From Pseudomonadota bacterium (GTDB lineage: Bacteria; Pseudomonadota; Gammaproteobacteria; Acidiferrobacterales; UBA6901), in contig JAJYEK010000143.1 of assembly GCA_021785795.1 (NCBI GenBank), positions 1 to 9,338 on the forward strand: DNA of 9,338 nt, written 5' to 3'. The notes below the pieces were generated by a model. That model searched no databases. It was given only the letters and a program-made list of their open reading frames with translations, and had not been told where the DNA came from. The position numbers and the translations under genes are program-made. This document shows positions 1-6,130 of this stretch, in pieces. Within the stretch, counting starts at the first letter, position 1, and the number at the start of each line of letters is the position of its first letter.

Positions 1-1
1 C

Positions 2-538
2 GTCATGGCTTCACGGGGTTCGGTAATTCCATTGTTCGTGGAACAGGTACTTGCCGCCAAGCCGATTACCATCACGGACCCCAACATGACGCGTTTCATG
101 ATGACTCTGGACGACGCCGTCGACTTGGTCCTCTATGCGTTCGAAAACGGAAGCCCCGGGGACATTTTCGTCCAGAAAGCGCCTGCCGCCACGATCGAGA
201 CGCTAGCCCGGGCCATGACCGGGCTCATGCGGGTCCCTCAACACGAGATCCGCATCATCGGCACGCGCCATGGTGAGAAGCTGTATGAGGTATTGCTCAG
301 TCGTGAGGAAATGGCGGCCGCCCAGGATCTCGGAGCCTATTTCCGGATACCGCCGGACCTGCGCGACCTCAATTACGGAAAGTTCGTCGAACAGGGCGAA
401 TCGCGGATCTCGGTTTCGGAAGACTACAATTCCCATAACACCACACGTCTGGACGTTACAGCAATGAAGGCACTGCTCCTGAAGCTGCCGTTCATGCAGG
501 CCATTTCCCGAGGGGAACCGGCCAACCCGGAGGATTAG
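2..538 (+). CDS. wbjB: UDP-GlcNAc 4,6-dehydratase/5-epimerase, C-terminal part (WbjB/CapE/FnlA family), cut by window start
   Basis: Only the last 178 codons are present; the reading frame is open to the left edge, so the ATG at 5 is an internal Met and not the start. The family is a cytoplasmic short-chain dehydrogenase that uses NADP to remove water from UDP-GlcNAc and invert C5, the first step toward UDP-L-FucNAc. Visible family signatures are the VMASRGSVIPLF stretch at the fragment's beginning, the TRHGEKLYEVLLSREE segment in its middle, and the YNSHNTTRLDV segment near the end, all typical of CapE/WbjB/FnlA. The Rossmann glycine motif and the catalytic Tyr/Lys lie outside the window. 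The remaining length fits the second half of a protein of about 340 residues. The stop at 536-538 sits one base before the next gene, consistent with co-transcription and translational coupling. The specificity (5-inverting FnlA type rather than plain FlaA1/PglF type) is inferred from the motifs and from the wbjC and wbjD homologues that follow. Confidence 0.93.
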   Translation, partial: VMASRGSVIPLFVEQVLAAKPITITDPNMTRFMMTLDDAVDLVLYAFENGSPGDIFVQKAPAATIETLARAMTGLMRVPQHEIRIIGTRHGEKLYEVLLSREEMAAAQDLGAYFRIPPDLRDLNYGKFVEQGESRISVSEDYNSHNTTRLDVTAMKALLLKLPFMQAISRGEPANPED

Positions 539-539
539 C

Positions 540-1646
540 GTGCGCGTACTGGTCACGGGTTCGCGCGGATTCATCGGCAAGAACCTGGTTTTGCGAATGC
601 AGGAGCAAACGGGCCTCAATATCCTGCAGTTTGCCCGCGGAGATTCCGAGGCTTCCCTGCCAGATCTCGTCCGCCAGGCCGATGCAGTCGTGCATCTGGC
701 CGGCGAGAACCGCCCGAAAGATCCCGCGGCATTCGCGGAGGTCAACGCCGGGCTCACCCAAACACTGTGCGCCGCCCTGGCGGACAGCGGACGCAGGATT
801 CCGTTGATTCTGACGTCCTCTATTCAGGCGACCCTCGACAACCCGTACGGCGAGAGCAAGCGCGCCGCGGAACTGGCGGTCGAACAACTTGCAGCCGACC
901 ACGGACAACCAGCAGTGATCTTCCGCCTGCCGAATGTGTTCGGTAAATGGTGCCGGCCGAACTACAACTCGGTCGTAGCCACATTCTGCCACAATATCGC
1001 CAACGACCTTCCAATCCATATCAACGACGCATCCACCCAGCTGCGTCTGGTCTACGTGGATGATGTCGTGTCGGCCATTCTTCGGGAAATTGAAACAGCA
1101 GCACCAGGTCTGCGCCGGACGGTGATCGAACCCGAATATTCGATTACCCTCGGTGAGCTCGCAATGCAGGTCGAGGCGTTCCGGAACTGTCGCACAAACC
1201 TCGTGGCCGAGCGGGTGGGTACCGGACTGACGCGTGCCCTGTACGCGACCTACGTCAGCTATCTGCCCACCGCCAAGTTTGCGTACGATCTGCCCAGCTA
1301 CGGCGATGCGCGCGGGGTATTCGTCGAGATGCTCAAAACGCCGGACTGCGGCCAGTTCTCTTTCTTTACCGCCCTGCCTGGAGTGACCCGCGGAGGGCAC
1401 TATCACCACAGCAAGACCGAGAAATTCCTCGTTATCCGAGGTTCCGCCCGATTCCGGTTCCGGCACATGGTGACAAACGAGAATTTCGAGCTTTTTACCA
1501 CGGGCGACCACCCCCGAGTGGTGGAAACGGTGCCGGGGTGGACCCACGACATCACCAACATGGGCAGCGAAGAGATGGTCGTGATGCTGTGGGCCAATGA
1601 AATCTTTGACCGGGCCCGGCCAGATACTGTCTCCAGCAAGGTCTGA
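540..1646 (+). CDS. wbjC: Bifunctional UDP-sugar 3-epimerase/4-reductase with C-terminal cupin (WbjC/CapF/FnlB)
   Basis: This 368-residue protein has the length of Staphylococcus aureus CapF (about 369). The N-terminal Rossmann/SDR half shows a TGSRGFIGKN dinucleotide-binding loop (residues 6-15), a SSIQATLDNPYGESK segment with the YxxxK pair Y103/K107, and the highly characteristic FGKWCRPNYNSVVATFC stretch. The C-terminal cupin half (from about residue 245) carries H287, H289, H290, E294 and H336, a likely metal-binding set. In CapF the cupin half epimerises C3 and the SDR half reduces C4 with NADPH, giving UDP-2-acetamido-2,6-dideoxy-L-talose, the second step to UDP-L-FucNAc. The GTG start is supported by a GGAGG ribosome site at 529-533, six bases upstream inside the end of the preceding gene, and by the Rossmann strand beginning right after it. 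It lies in an operon with one-base gaps on both sides. No truncation or missing key residue was seen. The cupin domain favours L-FucNAc over L-QuiNAc as the product, which is an inference. Confidence 0.95.
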   Translation: MRVLVTGSRGFIGKNLVLRMQEQTGLNILQFARGDSEASLPDLVRQADAVVHLAGENRPKDPAAFAEVNAGLTQTLCAALADSGRRIPLILTSSIQATLDNPYGESKRAAELAVEQLAADHGQPAVIFRLPNVFGKWCRPNYNSVVATFCHNIANDLPIHINDASTQLRLVYVDDVVSAILREIETAAPGLRRTVIEPEYSITLGELAMQVEAFRNCRTNLVAERVGTGLTRALYATYVSYLPTAKFAYDLPSYGDARGVFVEMLKTPDCGQFSFFTALPGVTRGGHYHHSKTEKFLVIRGSARFRFRHMVTNENFELFTTGDHPRVVETVPGWTHDITNMGSEEMVVMLWANEIFDRARPDTVSSKV

Positions 1647-1647
1647 C

Positions 1648-2778
1648 ATGAAAAAACTCAAGGTCATGACAGTGGTGGGAACGCGTCCGGAGATCATCCG
1701 TCTGTCGCGGGTGATCGCTAAACTCGATGTCCATGCTGAACATGTGCTTGTACATACGGGACAGAATTACGATTACGAACTGAACGAAATCTTTTTCAAG
1801 GATCTCGACATCCGAAAACCAGACCACTTTCTGAACGCCGCCGGCGCGAACGGCGCGGAGACGATCGGCAAGGTGATCATCGGGGTCGATGCGGTGCTGG
1901 CACATGAAAGGCCGGATGCCCTGCTCGTACTTGGAGACACGAACAGCTGCATGGCGGTACTGCCGGCACGCCGGCGGATGGTCCCGGTGTTTCACATGGA
2001 GGCGGGAAACCGCTGCTTCGACCAGCGGGTTCCGGAAGAGATCAACCGCCGAGTCGTCGACCATGCCGCCGACATCAACCTGACCTACAGCTCCATAGCG
2101 CGCGAGTATCTGTTGCGGGAGGGACTGCCCCCCGAAATGGTGATCAAGACCGGAAGCCCCATGAACGAGGTCCTGAGCTACTATCGCAAGGGGATCGAGG
2201 AATCCGACGTGTTGAACCGGCTTGGACTCGAGGACATGGGATTTTTCGTGGTCAGCGCGCACCGGGAAGAAAACATCGAGTCCGAACGGCACTTCGGAAA
2301 ACTGACGAACCAGCTCAACGAGATCGCGGAGACTTACCACCTGCCGATCATCGTTTCGACCCACCCCAGAACCCAGAAACGTATCGATTCCGCGCTGATC
2401 AAGTTCCACGAAAATGTGCGATTCCTGAAACCGCTGGGATTCAAGGATTACAATAAGCTGCAGATGAACGCGCGGGCAGTTCTGTCCGACAGCGGGACGA
2501 TCACCGAGGAATCTTCGATACTCAATTTTCCTGCGCTCAACATCCGCGAGGCACACGAACGGCCCGAAGGCATGGAAGAAGGATCGGTGATGATGGTCGG
2601 CCTCGAACTCGAGCGTACGCTGCAGGCACTCGCTATCCTGGAAACCCAGCCGCGCGGCGCGACGCGGCTATTGCGCCAAGTCGACGATTACAGCATGCCA
2701 AATGTTTCAGACAAGGTCGTACGCATCATTCACAGCTACACCGACTACGTCAATCGCGTCGTCTGGAAGAAGTACTGA
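1648..2778 (+). CDS. wbjD: UDP-N-acetylglucosamine 2-epimerase-type enzyme, non-hydrolysing (WbjD/CapG/FnlC)
   Basis: This 376-residue cytoplasmic enzyme has the GT-B-like fold of the WecB family. In the WbjBCD/CapEFG pathway it inverts C2 of UDP-2-acetamido-2,6-dideoxy-L-talose to give UDP-L-FucNAc. Family marks are VVGTRPE (9-15), HTGQNYD, LGDTNS with D97, the HMEAGNRCFDQRVPEEINRR region with E118 and E131, the SAHREEN motif with H205, STHP, and the SDSGTITEES nucleotide-binding loop (D281, S282, G283). The MEAGNRCFD variant is the form seen in the CapG/FnlC branch rather than in ordinary WecB. I chose ATG 1648 because it follows the upstream stop by one base, has AAGG at 1638-1641, and gives an N-terminus that begins directly with the first beta strand. 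An upstream in-frame ATG at 1597 would overlap wbjC by 50 bases and add 17 unneeded residues. It is part of the operon starting at or before gene 1. Confidence 0.95.
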   Translation: MKKLKVMTVVGTRPEIIRLSRVIAKLDVHAEHVLVHTGQNYDYELNEIFFKDLDIRKPDHFLNAAGANGAETIGKVIIGVDAVLAHERPDALLVLGDTNSCMAVLPARRRMVPVFHMEAGNRCFDQRVPEEINRRVVDHAADINLTYSSIAREYLLREGLPPEMVIKTGSPMNEVLSYYRKGIEESDVLNRLGLEDMGFFVVSAHREENIESERHFGKLTNQLNEIAETYHLPIIVSTHPRTQKRIDSALIKFHENVRFLKPLGFKDYNKLQMNARAVLSDSGTITEESSILNFPALNIREAHERPEGMEEGSVMMVGLELERTLQALAILETQPRGATRLLRQVDDYSMPNVSDKVVRIIHSYTDYVNRVVWKKY

Positions 2779-2784
2779 TAACAC

Positions 2785-3972
2785 GTGCGCATCGCTCTGA
2801 TCGCTGATTCCTTTCCTCCGCTGCGCACTTCGGGCGCGGTCCAGCTGCGGGACCTGTCCCGGGAGTTCGCCCGGCAAGGTCACGATCCAACCGTGCTGAT
2901 CCCTGCACCCGGAATCAGCCGGCCTTATTCCATTGAACTTTGGGAAGGGGTCCGAATCGCACGCCTGCGATCACCACAGACCAAGGATATCGGGTACATG
3001 CGCCGCACTCTGGGCGAATTCCTGATGCCGTTCGCCATGCTCCGCAATCTGCGCAAGACTCCGCTGGGAAACGAGCGCTGGGATGGCGTCGTCTGGTATT
3101 CGCCAACCATCTTCCTCGGGCCCATTGCCCGGGCACTGAAAACAGCCTGCGGCTGTCGCAGCTACCTCATTGTCCGGGACATATTTCCGGAATGGGCAGT
3201 GGACATGGGGCTGATGGGTCGTGGGCTGCCTTACCGGTTTTTCAAAAGCATTGAGCGATATCAGTACTCGGTTGCAGACACGGTCGGCGTGCAGTCCCCG
3301 TCAAACCTCGCCTATTTCGACAACACCGGTTACAGAATCCGGAACATTGAGGTGCTCCAGAACTGGCTGGCTGCGGCCCCCAACAAGGGATGCAGCATTA
3401 CAGTGTCGGAAACACCCCTGGCGGGACGCAAAATCTTTGTCTATGCCGGCAACATGGGCGTCGCACAGGGCATGGACGTACTGCTCGATCTGGCAGACAG
3501 TCTCAGACAGCGAAACGACATTGGATTCCTGTTCGTCGGACGCGGCAGCGACGCTCCGCGTCTGCGCGCCGACGCTGCCGCGCGCGGGCTGGACAATGTG
3601 CTGTTCTTCAACGAGATCGACCCATCCGAGGTACCGGGTCTGTACACCCAGTGTCACATCGGCTTGGTGGCGCTCGATCCGCGACACCGGACCCACAATA
3701 TTCCCGGCAAGTTCCTCTCCTACATGCAGTGCGGCCTGCCTGTGCTCGCGATCGTCAATCCGGGCAACGATCTGATAGGCTTGATCAGGGACGAACGGGT
3801 GGGCAGAGCCACGACCGAGATATCCGCGCTAAACGGATTGGCGCAGACTCTTGTGGCGGACCTGGACGCCGACCAAAACGCCGCGGCCCGCTGCCAACAG
3901 CTCGCCAAACGCTTGTTCTCCCCGGAAACGGCGGTTAAACAGATTGTAGTTGCACTGACCACGCCGCCGTAA
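2785..3972 (+). CDS. GT4-type glycosyltransferase, WbuB/WbjE-like (candidate L-FucNAc transferase)
   Basis: This 395-residue protein is predicted to have a GT-B fold and belong to family GT4. It begins with a typical MRIALIADSFPP strand and a donor-side SGA loop, and carries the RDIFPEWAVDMG segment (R131, D132, E136, W137) characteristic of WbuB-type transferases. A linker of NWLA type leads into the second domain, which shows VYAGNMG, FVGRGSD and an IPGKFLSYMQCGLPVLA segment (around 306-322), the nucleotide-sugar binding region. No signal peptide or clear membrane helix is seen, so it probably acts at the inner face of the cytoplasmic membrane on a lipid-linked glycan. The GTG start lies six bases after wbjD. 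Its ribosome site is weak (only a distant GGAAG), suggesting coupling to wbjD translation. In known O-antigen clusters (E. coli fnl genes followed by wbuB; P. aeruginosa wbjBCD followed by wbjE) a similar transferase directly follows the L-FucNAc genes. L-FucNAc as donor is therefore a context inference, not proven by sequence. Confidence 0.88.
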   Translation: MRIALIADSFPPLRTSGAVQLRDLSREFARQGHDPTVLIPAPGISRPYSIELWEGVRIARLRSPQTKDIGYMRRTLGEFLMPFAMLRNLRKTPLGNERWDGVVWYSPTIFLGPIARALKTACGCRSYLIVRDIFPEWAVDMGLMGRGLPYRFFKSIERYQYSVADTVGVQSPSNLAYFDNTGYRIRNIEVLQNWLAAAPNKGCSITVSETPLAGRKIFVYAGNMGVAQGMDVLLDLADSLRQRNDIGFLFVGRGSDAPRLRADAAARGLDNVLFFNEIDPSEVPGLYTQCHIGLVALDPRHRTHNIPGKFLSYMQCGLPVLAIVNPGNDLIGLIRDERVGRATTEISALNGLAQTLVADLDADQNAAARCQQLAKRLFSPETAVKQIVVALTTPP

Positions 3973-3994
3973 CAGCGGGCAGGCAGGGAACGGA

Positions 3995-4162
3995 ATGCTT
4001 TGCATCCCGGACCGGCCCCCGCGCACCCAGGAGCATCCCAACGCAGTGGCCGGCCTGAAGACCTGGGGAAATAGTGCCATCGCTCCGGCTGTGCTATGGC
4101 AGGGCCCCACAGCCGGGTGGATACAGAGCTCCATGCTCGGTATTATGGCCAGCCGGCCCTGA
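3995..4162 (+). CDS. Possible 55-residue small ORF, unrecognised (doubtful)
   Basis: An ATG at 3995 is preceded by AGGGA at 3985-3989 with five-base spacing, a good ribosome site, and lies 22 bases after the glycosyltransferase stop in the same direction. It reads 55 codons to a TGA at 4160-4162. The product begins MLCIPDRPP, is rich in Pro, Trp and Gly, and has no signal peptide, clear membrane helix or familiar motif. Two hairpin-forming sequences overlap it (3991-4009 and 4085-4116), which argues that the stretch is regulatory or untranslated. I do not recognise it; it could be chance. The good Shine-Dalgarno sequence is the only positive evidence. Confidence 0.18.
   Translation: MLCIPDRPPRTQEHPNAVAGLKTWGNSAIAPAVLWQGPTAGWIQSSMLGIMASRP
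4085..4116 (+). repeat. Perfect 9-bp inverted repeat (hairpin) upstream of the exosortase gene
   Basis: CCGGCTGTG at 4085-4093 is matched exactly by its reverse complement CACAGCCGG at 4108-4116 with a 14-base loop. A T/G wobble pair could extend the outer end. No T run follows, so it is not a classical Rho-independent terminator. It abuts the -35-like element of the promoter candidate at 4118, so it could be an operator or an RNA hairpin ending the upstream transcript; both are inferences. Confidence 0.5.
4118..4146 (+). promoter_or_regulatory. Candidate sigma70-type promoter for the exosortase gene
   Basis: TGGATA at 4118-4123 (four of six matches to TTGACA) and TATTAT at 4141-4146 (five of six matches to TATAAT) are separated by 17 bases. 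Transcription from it would start near 4153, leaving roughly 195 bases of leader before the ATG at 4348. Such matches arise by chance, so this is a weak prediction. It is helped only by its position in a long gap right beside an inverted repeat. Confidence 0.28.
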
Positions 4163-4335
4163 GGAAGTCTGACAGCGATCCATGCCGGTCAGTAACCTGT
4201 CGACCGCTCGCAATGACGTAGATTGCCGGCCAGGTGTCTGATTGGAGAAGACATCGGCCTATACTGGGGACTGCCAGGGTCGCTTACCAGACCCCGGAAC
4301 AATATAAGCAGAAGATTTCAGAACAAACTGGGTAC

Positions 4336-4340
4336 GGAAA
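4336..4340 (+). promoter_or_regulatory. Ribosome binding site deciding the exosortase start
   Basis: GGAAA at 4336-4340 lies about seven to nine bases before ATG 4348. The alternative in-frame GTG at 4234 has no comparable site, and no other start codon exists between them, so this element favours ATG 4348. Confidence 0.5.
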
Positions 4341-4347
4341 ATCCTCG

Positions 4348-5928
4348 ATGAAAACGTCAGACGCCGAAGCCCCAGAGGTGTGGAGGGAGCCGACCAACGC
4401 CTGGTTGCTGATCATTGCCGCCGCTGCGCTGATCGGCTATCTGTTCTCAAACGGCCTTTGGGTGATGGTCCTCTGGTGGGAACACCCGGCCTACAGCTAT
4501 GGCTACCTGATCCCCTTTATCACCCTGTTTCTGATCTGGCAGAAAAAGGACCGGCTGGAGCAGCTGCCCTTCGAGGGGTCATGGATCGGCGTTGCGGTTG
4601 TCGCCTTGGGCCTGACGCTGTTCTTCGCAGGCGACCTCGGAACACTGTACAATGTCATCCAGTACGCTTTCCTCGTGGTGACCGTCGGCGTTGTTCTGGC
4701 AGTGCTGGGCCCAAAGGCATTCAGGATCGTCTGGGTACCGCTCACGATCATGCTGTTCATGATTCCACTGCCAAACTTCCTGTTTTTCAACCTCACACAA
4801 CAGTTGCAGCTCATTTCGTCCCAGTTTGGTGTATGGGTTATCCGCCTGTTCCACGTGCCCGTGTTCCTTCAGGGAAACGTCATCGATCTCGGGGTGTTCC
4901 AGCTTCAGGTGGCGCGGGCCTGCAGCGGGCTGCGCTACCTCTTTCCCCTGATGACCCTGGGTTACATCGCCGCGTACTTCTTCAAGGGCCCATTTTGGAA
5001 ACGGGCGATCATTTTCCTATCCAGCATACCCATTACGGTACTCATGAACAGCTTCCGCATCGGAGTGATCGGCGTACTGGTTCACTACTGGGGAATAGCC
5101 ATGGCACAGGGGTTTCTGCACGCTTTCGAGGGCTGGCTTGTCTTCATGGCATGCATCGGGATTCTGGTGCTCGAAATGTGGGCTCTGGCGCGGACTGGAC
5201 GCACGAAGATGCCCCTGCGTGACGCCTTCGGACTGGTATTTCCGGCACCGACCCCGAGCAACGCCACCGTCCGCGATCGCGCCATTTCAACACCGCTCAT
5301 TGCGACCATCGCCGTCCTTGCCGCAGTCGCCCTGCTCCACGTTGTCCTGCCGAAGCGGGGAGACAACCCGCCGCAACGCACGACCTTCGCGGAATTTCCG
5401 CTGCACATCGGCCCCTGGCGCGGTACGTTGCAAACGATGCAGTCGGGCTACGTAAAAGAGCTGAAATTCACCGACTATATCCTGGCCAACTATACCGATG
5501 CCGACCAGCCACGGGTGAATTTCTACGTGGCCTACTACGCTTCCCAGCATGCCGGCGATTCGGCACATTCTCCACGCTCGTGCATCCCTGGTGGCGGCTG
5601 GGTCATCAAGAGCCTGACCCAGCGCGACATCAAGAACGTGAGGATTAACGGGCAGCCGTTGCGGGTCAATCGCGTCTTGATCCAAATGGGCAGCACCAGA
5701 CAGCTGGTGTACTACTGGTTCCAGGAACAGGGACGTCTGCTTACGAATGACTACCTTGTCAAATGGTTCCTGTTCTGGGATGCATTGACCCGGAATCGCA
5801 CGGACGGAGCACTGGTTCGGCTTGTCACCGATATACCGCCGGACGGTACCGCGGCACAAGCGGACCAGCGTCTCGCGACATTCGCACAGGCAATGAGCCA
5901 GCATCTCGGCGCATTCGTGCCGGACTGA
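4348..5928 (+). CDS. xrtD: Exosortase fused to C-terminal EpsI domain (XrtD-like, VPLPA-CTERM type)
   Basis: This 526-residue multi-pass inner-membrane protein combines two units that are often separate genes. The N-terminal exosortase domain (about 1-300) has several hydrophobic helices and the full set of catalytic residues: C192 in ARACSGLRY, R237 in NSFRIG and H258 in GFLHAFEGW. Exosortases are thought to cleave and process exported proteins at a short C-terminal tag of motif, membrane helix and basic tail. A further helix at about 313-335 leads to an EpsI domain (about 340-526) exposed outside the membrane, with the HSPRSCIPGGGW motif (H407, C412) and a YYWFQEQGR...FWDALTRNRTDGALVR ending. 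An exosortase with fused EpsI domain is the layout I associate with XrtD, which pairs with VPLPA-CTERM proteins; an XrtA/EpsI-like fusion is the alternative. I chose ATG 4348 over the in-frame GTG 4234 because of its GGAAA site and because the 38 extra residues are charged and non-membrane. The neighbouring polysaccharide genes are the usual setting for exosortases. Confidence 0.92.
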   Translation: MKTSDAEAPEVWREPTNAWLLIIAAAALIGYLFSNGLWVMVLWWEHPAYSYGYLIPFITLFLIWQKKDRLEQLPFEGSWIGVAVVALGLTLFFAGDLGTLYNVIQYAFLVVTVGVVLAVLGPKAFRIVWVPLTIMLFMIPLPNFLFFNLTQQLQLISSQFGVWVIRLFHVPVFLQGNVIDLGVFQLQVARACSGLRYLFPLMTLGYIAAYFFKGPFWKRAIIFLSSIPITVLMNSFRIGVIGVLVHYWGIAMAQGFLHAFEGWLVFMACIGILVLEMWALARTGRTKMPLRDAFGLVFPAPTPSNATVRDRAISTPLIATIAVLAAVALLHVVLPKRGDNPPQRTTFAEFPLHIGPWRGTLQTMQSGYVKELKFTDYILANYTDADQPRVNFYVAYYASQHAGDSAHSPRSCIPGGGWVIKSLTQRDIKNVRINGQPLRVNRVLIQMGSTRQLVYYWFQEQGRLLTNDYLVKWFLFWDALTRNRTDGALVRLVTDIPPDGTAAQADQRLATFAQAMSQHLGAFVPD

Positions 5929-5937
5929 ATTCCAGGA

Positions 5938-5952
5938 CTCGTGGGAAACGAG
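5938..5952 (+). terminator. Weak candidate terminator hairpin after the exosortase gene
   Basis: CTCGT at 5938-5942 pairs with ACGAG at 5948-5952 around a five-base loop, ten bases after the exosortase stop, and is followed by an AT-only tract (5954-5970). The stem is only five pairs and the tract is mixed A and T rather than a T run, so termination would be inefficient at best. Confidence 0.2.
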
Positions 5953-5958
5953 CATATA

Positions 5959-5964
5959 TATAAT
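5959..5964 (+). promoter_or_regulatory. Perfect TATAAT -10 element in an AT-rich island
   Basis: TATAAT at 5959-5964 lies in a 17-base run containing only A and T within otherwise GC-rich DNA. No convincing -35 box is found 16-18 bases upstream and there is no TG extension, so an activator would probably be needed. Transcription would start near 5971 and give a leader of about 160 bases before the GTG at 6131. Confidence 0.35.
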
Positions 5965-5978
5965 TAATTTGGGAGGCG

Positions 5979-6009
5979 CGGGCAGAATGGCCGGTACTGG
6001 TCCTGCCCG
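5979..6009 (+). repeat. 7-bp inverted repeat (GC-rich hairpin) in the transferase leader
   Basis: CGGGCAG at 5979-5985 is exactly complementary to CTGCCCG at 6003-6009. The 17-base loop includes CCGGTACTGG, itself nearly palindromic. In RNA this could form a stem with an inner helix. Within it, a GG at 5993-5994 and a GC at 6005-6006 are ten bases apart, the core spacing of a sigma54 promoter, though the flanking bases match poorly. Confidence 0.4.
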
Positions 6010-6033
6010 ATCATCGGAGTATTGCGGTTGAAG

Positions 6034-6045
6034 TGGTCATGACCA
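6034..6045 (+). promoter_or_regulatory. 12-bp perfect palindrome, candidate regulator binding site
   Basis: TGGTCATGACCA reads the same on both strands. It lies 86 bases before the transferase start and downstream of the TATAAT element, a place suited to a repressor. No specific regulator can be assigned from the sequence. Confidence 0.35.
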
Positions 6046-6130
6046 ACGGTAATTCCGTCGACGAATACGTCACGCATGGCGGAAGGCAATAGGATGCCGT
6101 CAGTGTGACCCTGCCTGAGCGCACCGGAAA

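Larger units (their letters stand above)
3973..4347 (+). other. Intergenic region with hairpins and a candidate promoter, no confident gene
   Basis: This 375-base gap separates the sugar/glycosyltransferase operon from the exosortase gene. I see an imperfect hairpin just after the upstream stop (3991-4009, ATGC-TTT-GCAT core with an outer CGG/CCG and one A/C mismatch) without a T run, a perfect 9-bp inverted repeat at 4085-4116, a sigma70-like pair at 4118-4146, and a weak 55-codon frame at 3995-4162. The last part (4234-4347) is an in-frame open extension of the exosortase, which I do not take as coding. No tRNA, IS end or direct repeat array was recognised. Confidence 0.6.
5929..6130 (+). 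other. Structured 202-base leader/intergenic region
   Basis: The gap between the exosortase and the sugar-phosphate transferase is rich in signals. These are a short CTCGT/ACGAG stem at 5938-5952, an AT-only run containing TATAAT at 5959-5964, a 7-bp inverted repeat at 5979-6009, a 12-bp palindrome at 6034-6045, and an 8-bp palindrome CGTCGACG at 6056-6063. Forward frames here are very short (14 and 17 codons from ATGs at 5987 and 6039) and look like chance. I see no tRNA or known riboswitch. Confidence 0.55.

Noticed and set aside
1597..1647. Upstream ATG start for the 2-epimerase
   Set aside because: It would overlap wbjC by 50 bases and add 17 residues before the conserved first strand; ATG 1648 has an AAGG site and follows the wbjC stop directly.
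492..1697. 401-codon open frame on the minus strand
   Set aside because: It lies antisense to wbjC, whose product has clear family motifs. It has no recognisable protein features and is explained by GC-rich codon use.
1552..2556. 334-codon open frame on the minus strand
   Set aside because: Antisense to wbjC/wbjD with strong family matches on the + strand; a shadow frame.
3829..4134. 101-codon minus-strand frame covering part of the 3973-4347 gap
   Set aside because: Over half is antisense to the glycosyltransferase end. The product has no motif and no clear ribosome site was evident.
4234..4347. Upstream GTG start giving the exosortase 38 extra residues
   Set aside because: No good ribosome site at 4234. 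The extra residues are polar and unlike an exosortase N-terminus, and ATG 4348 has GGAAA at proper spacing just before the first membrane segment.
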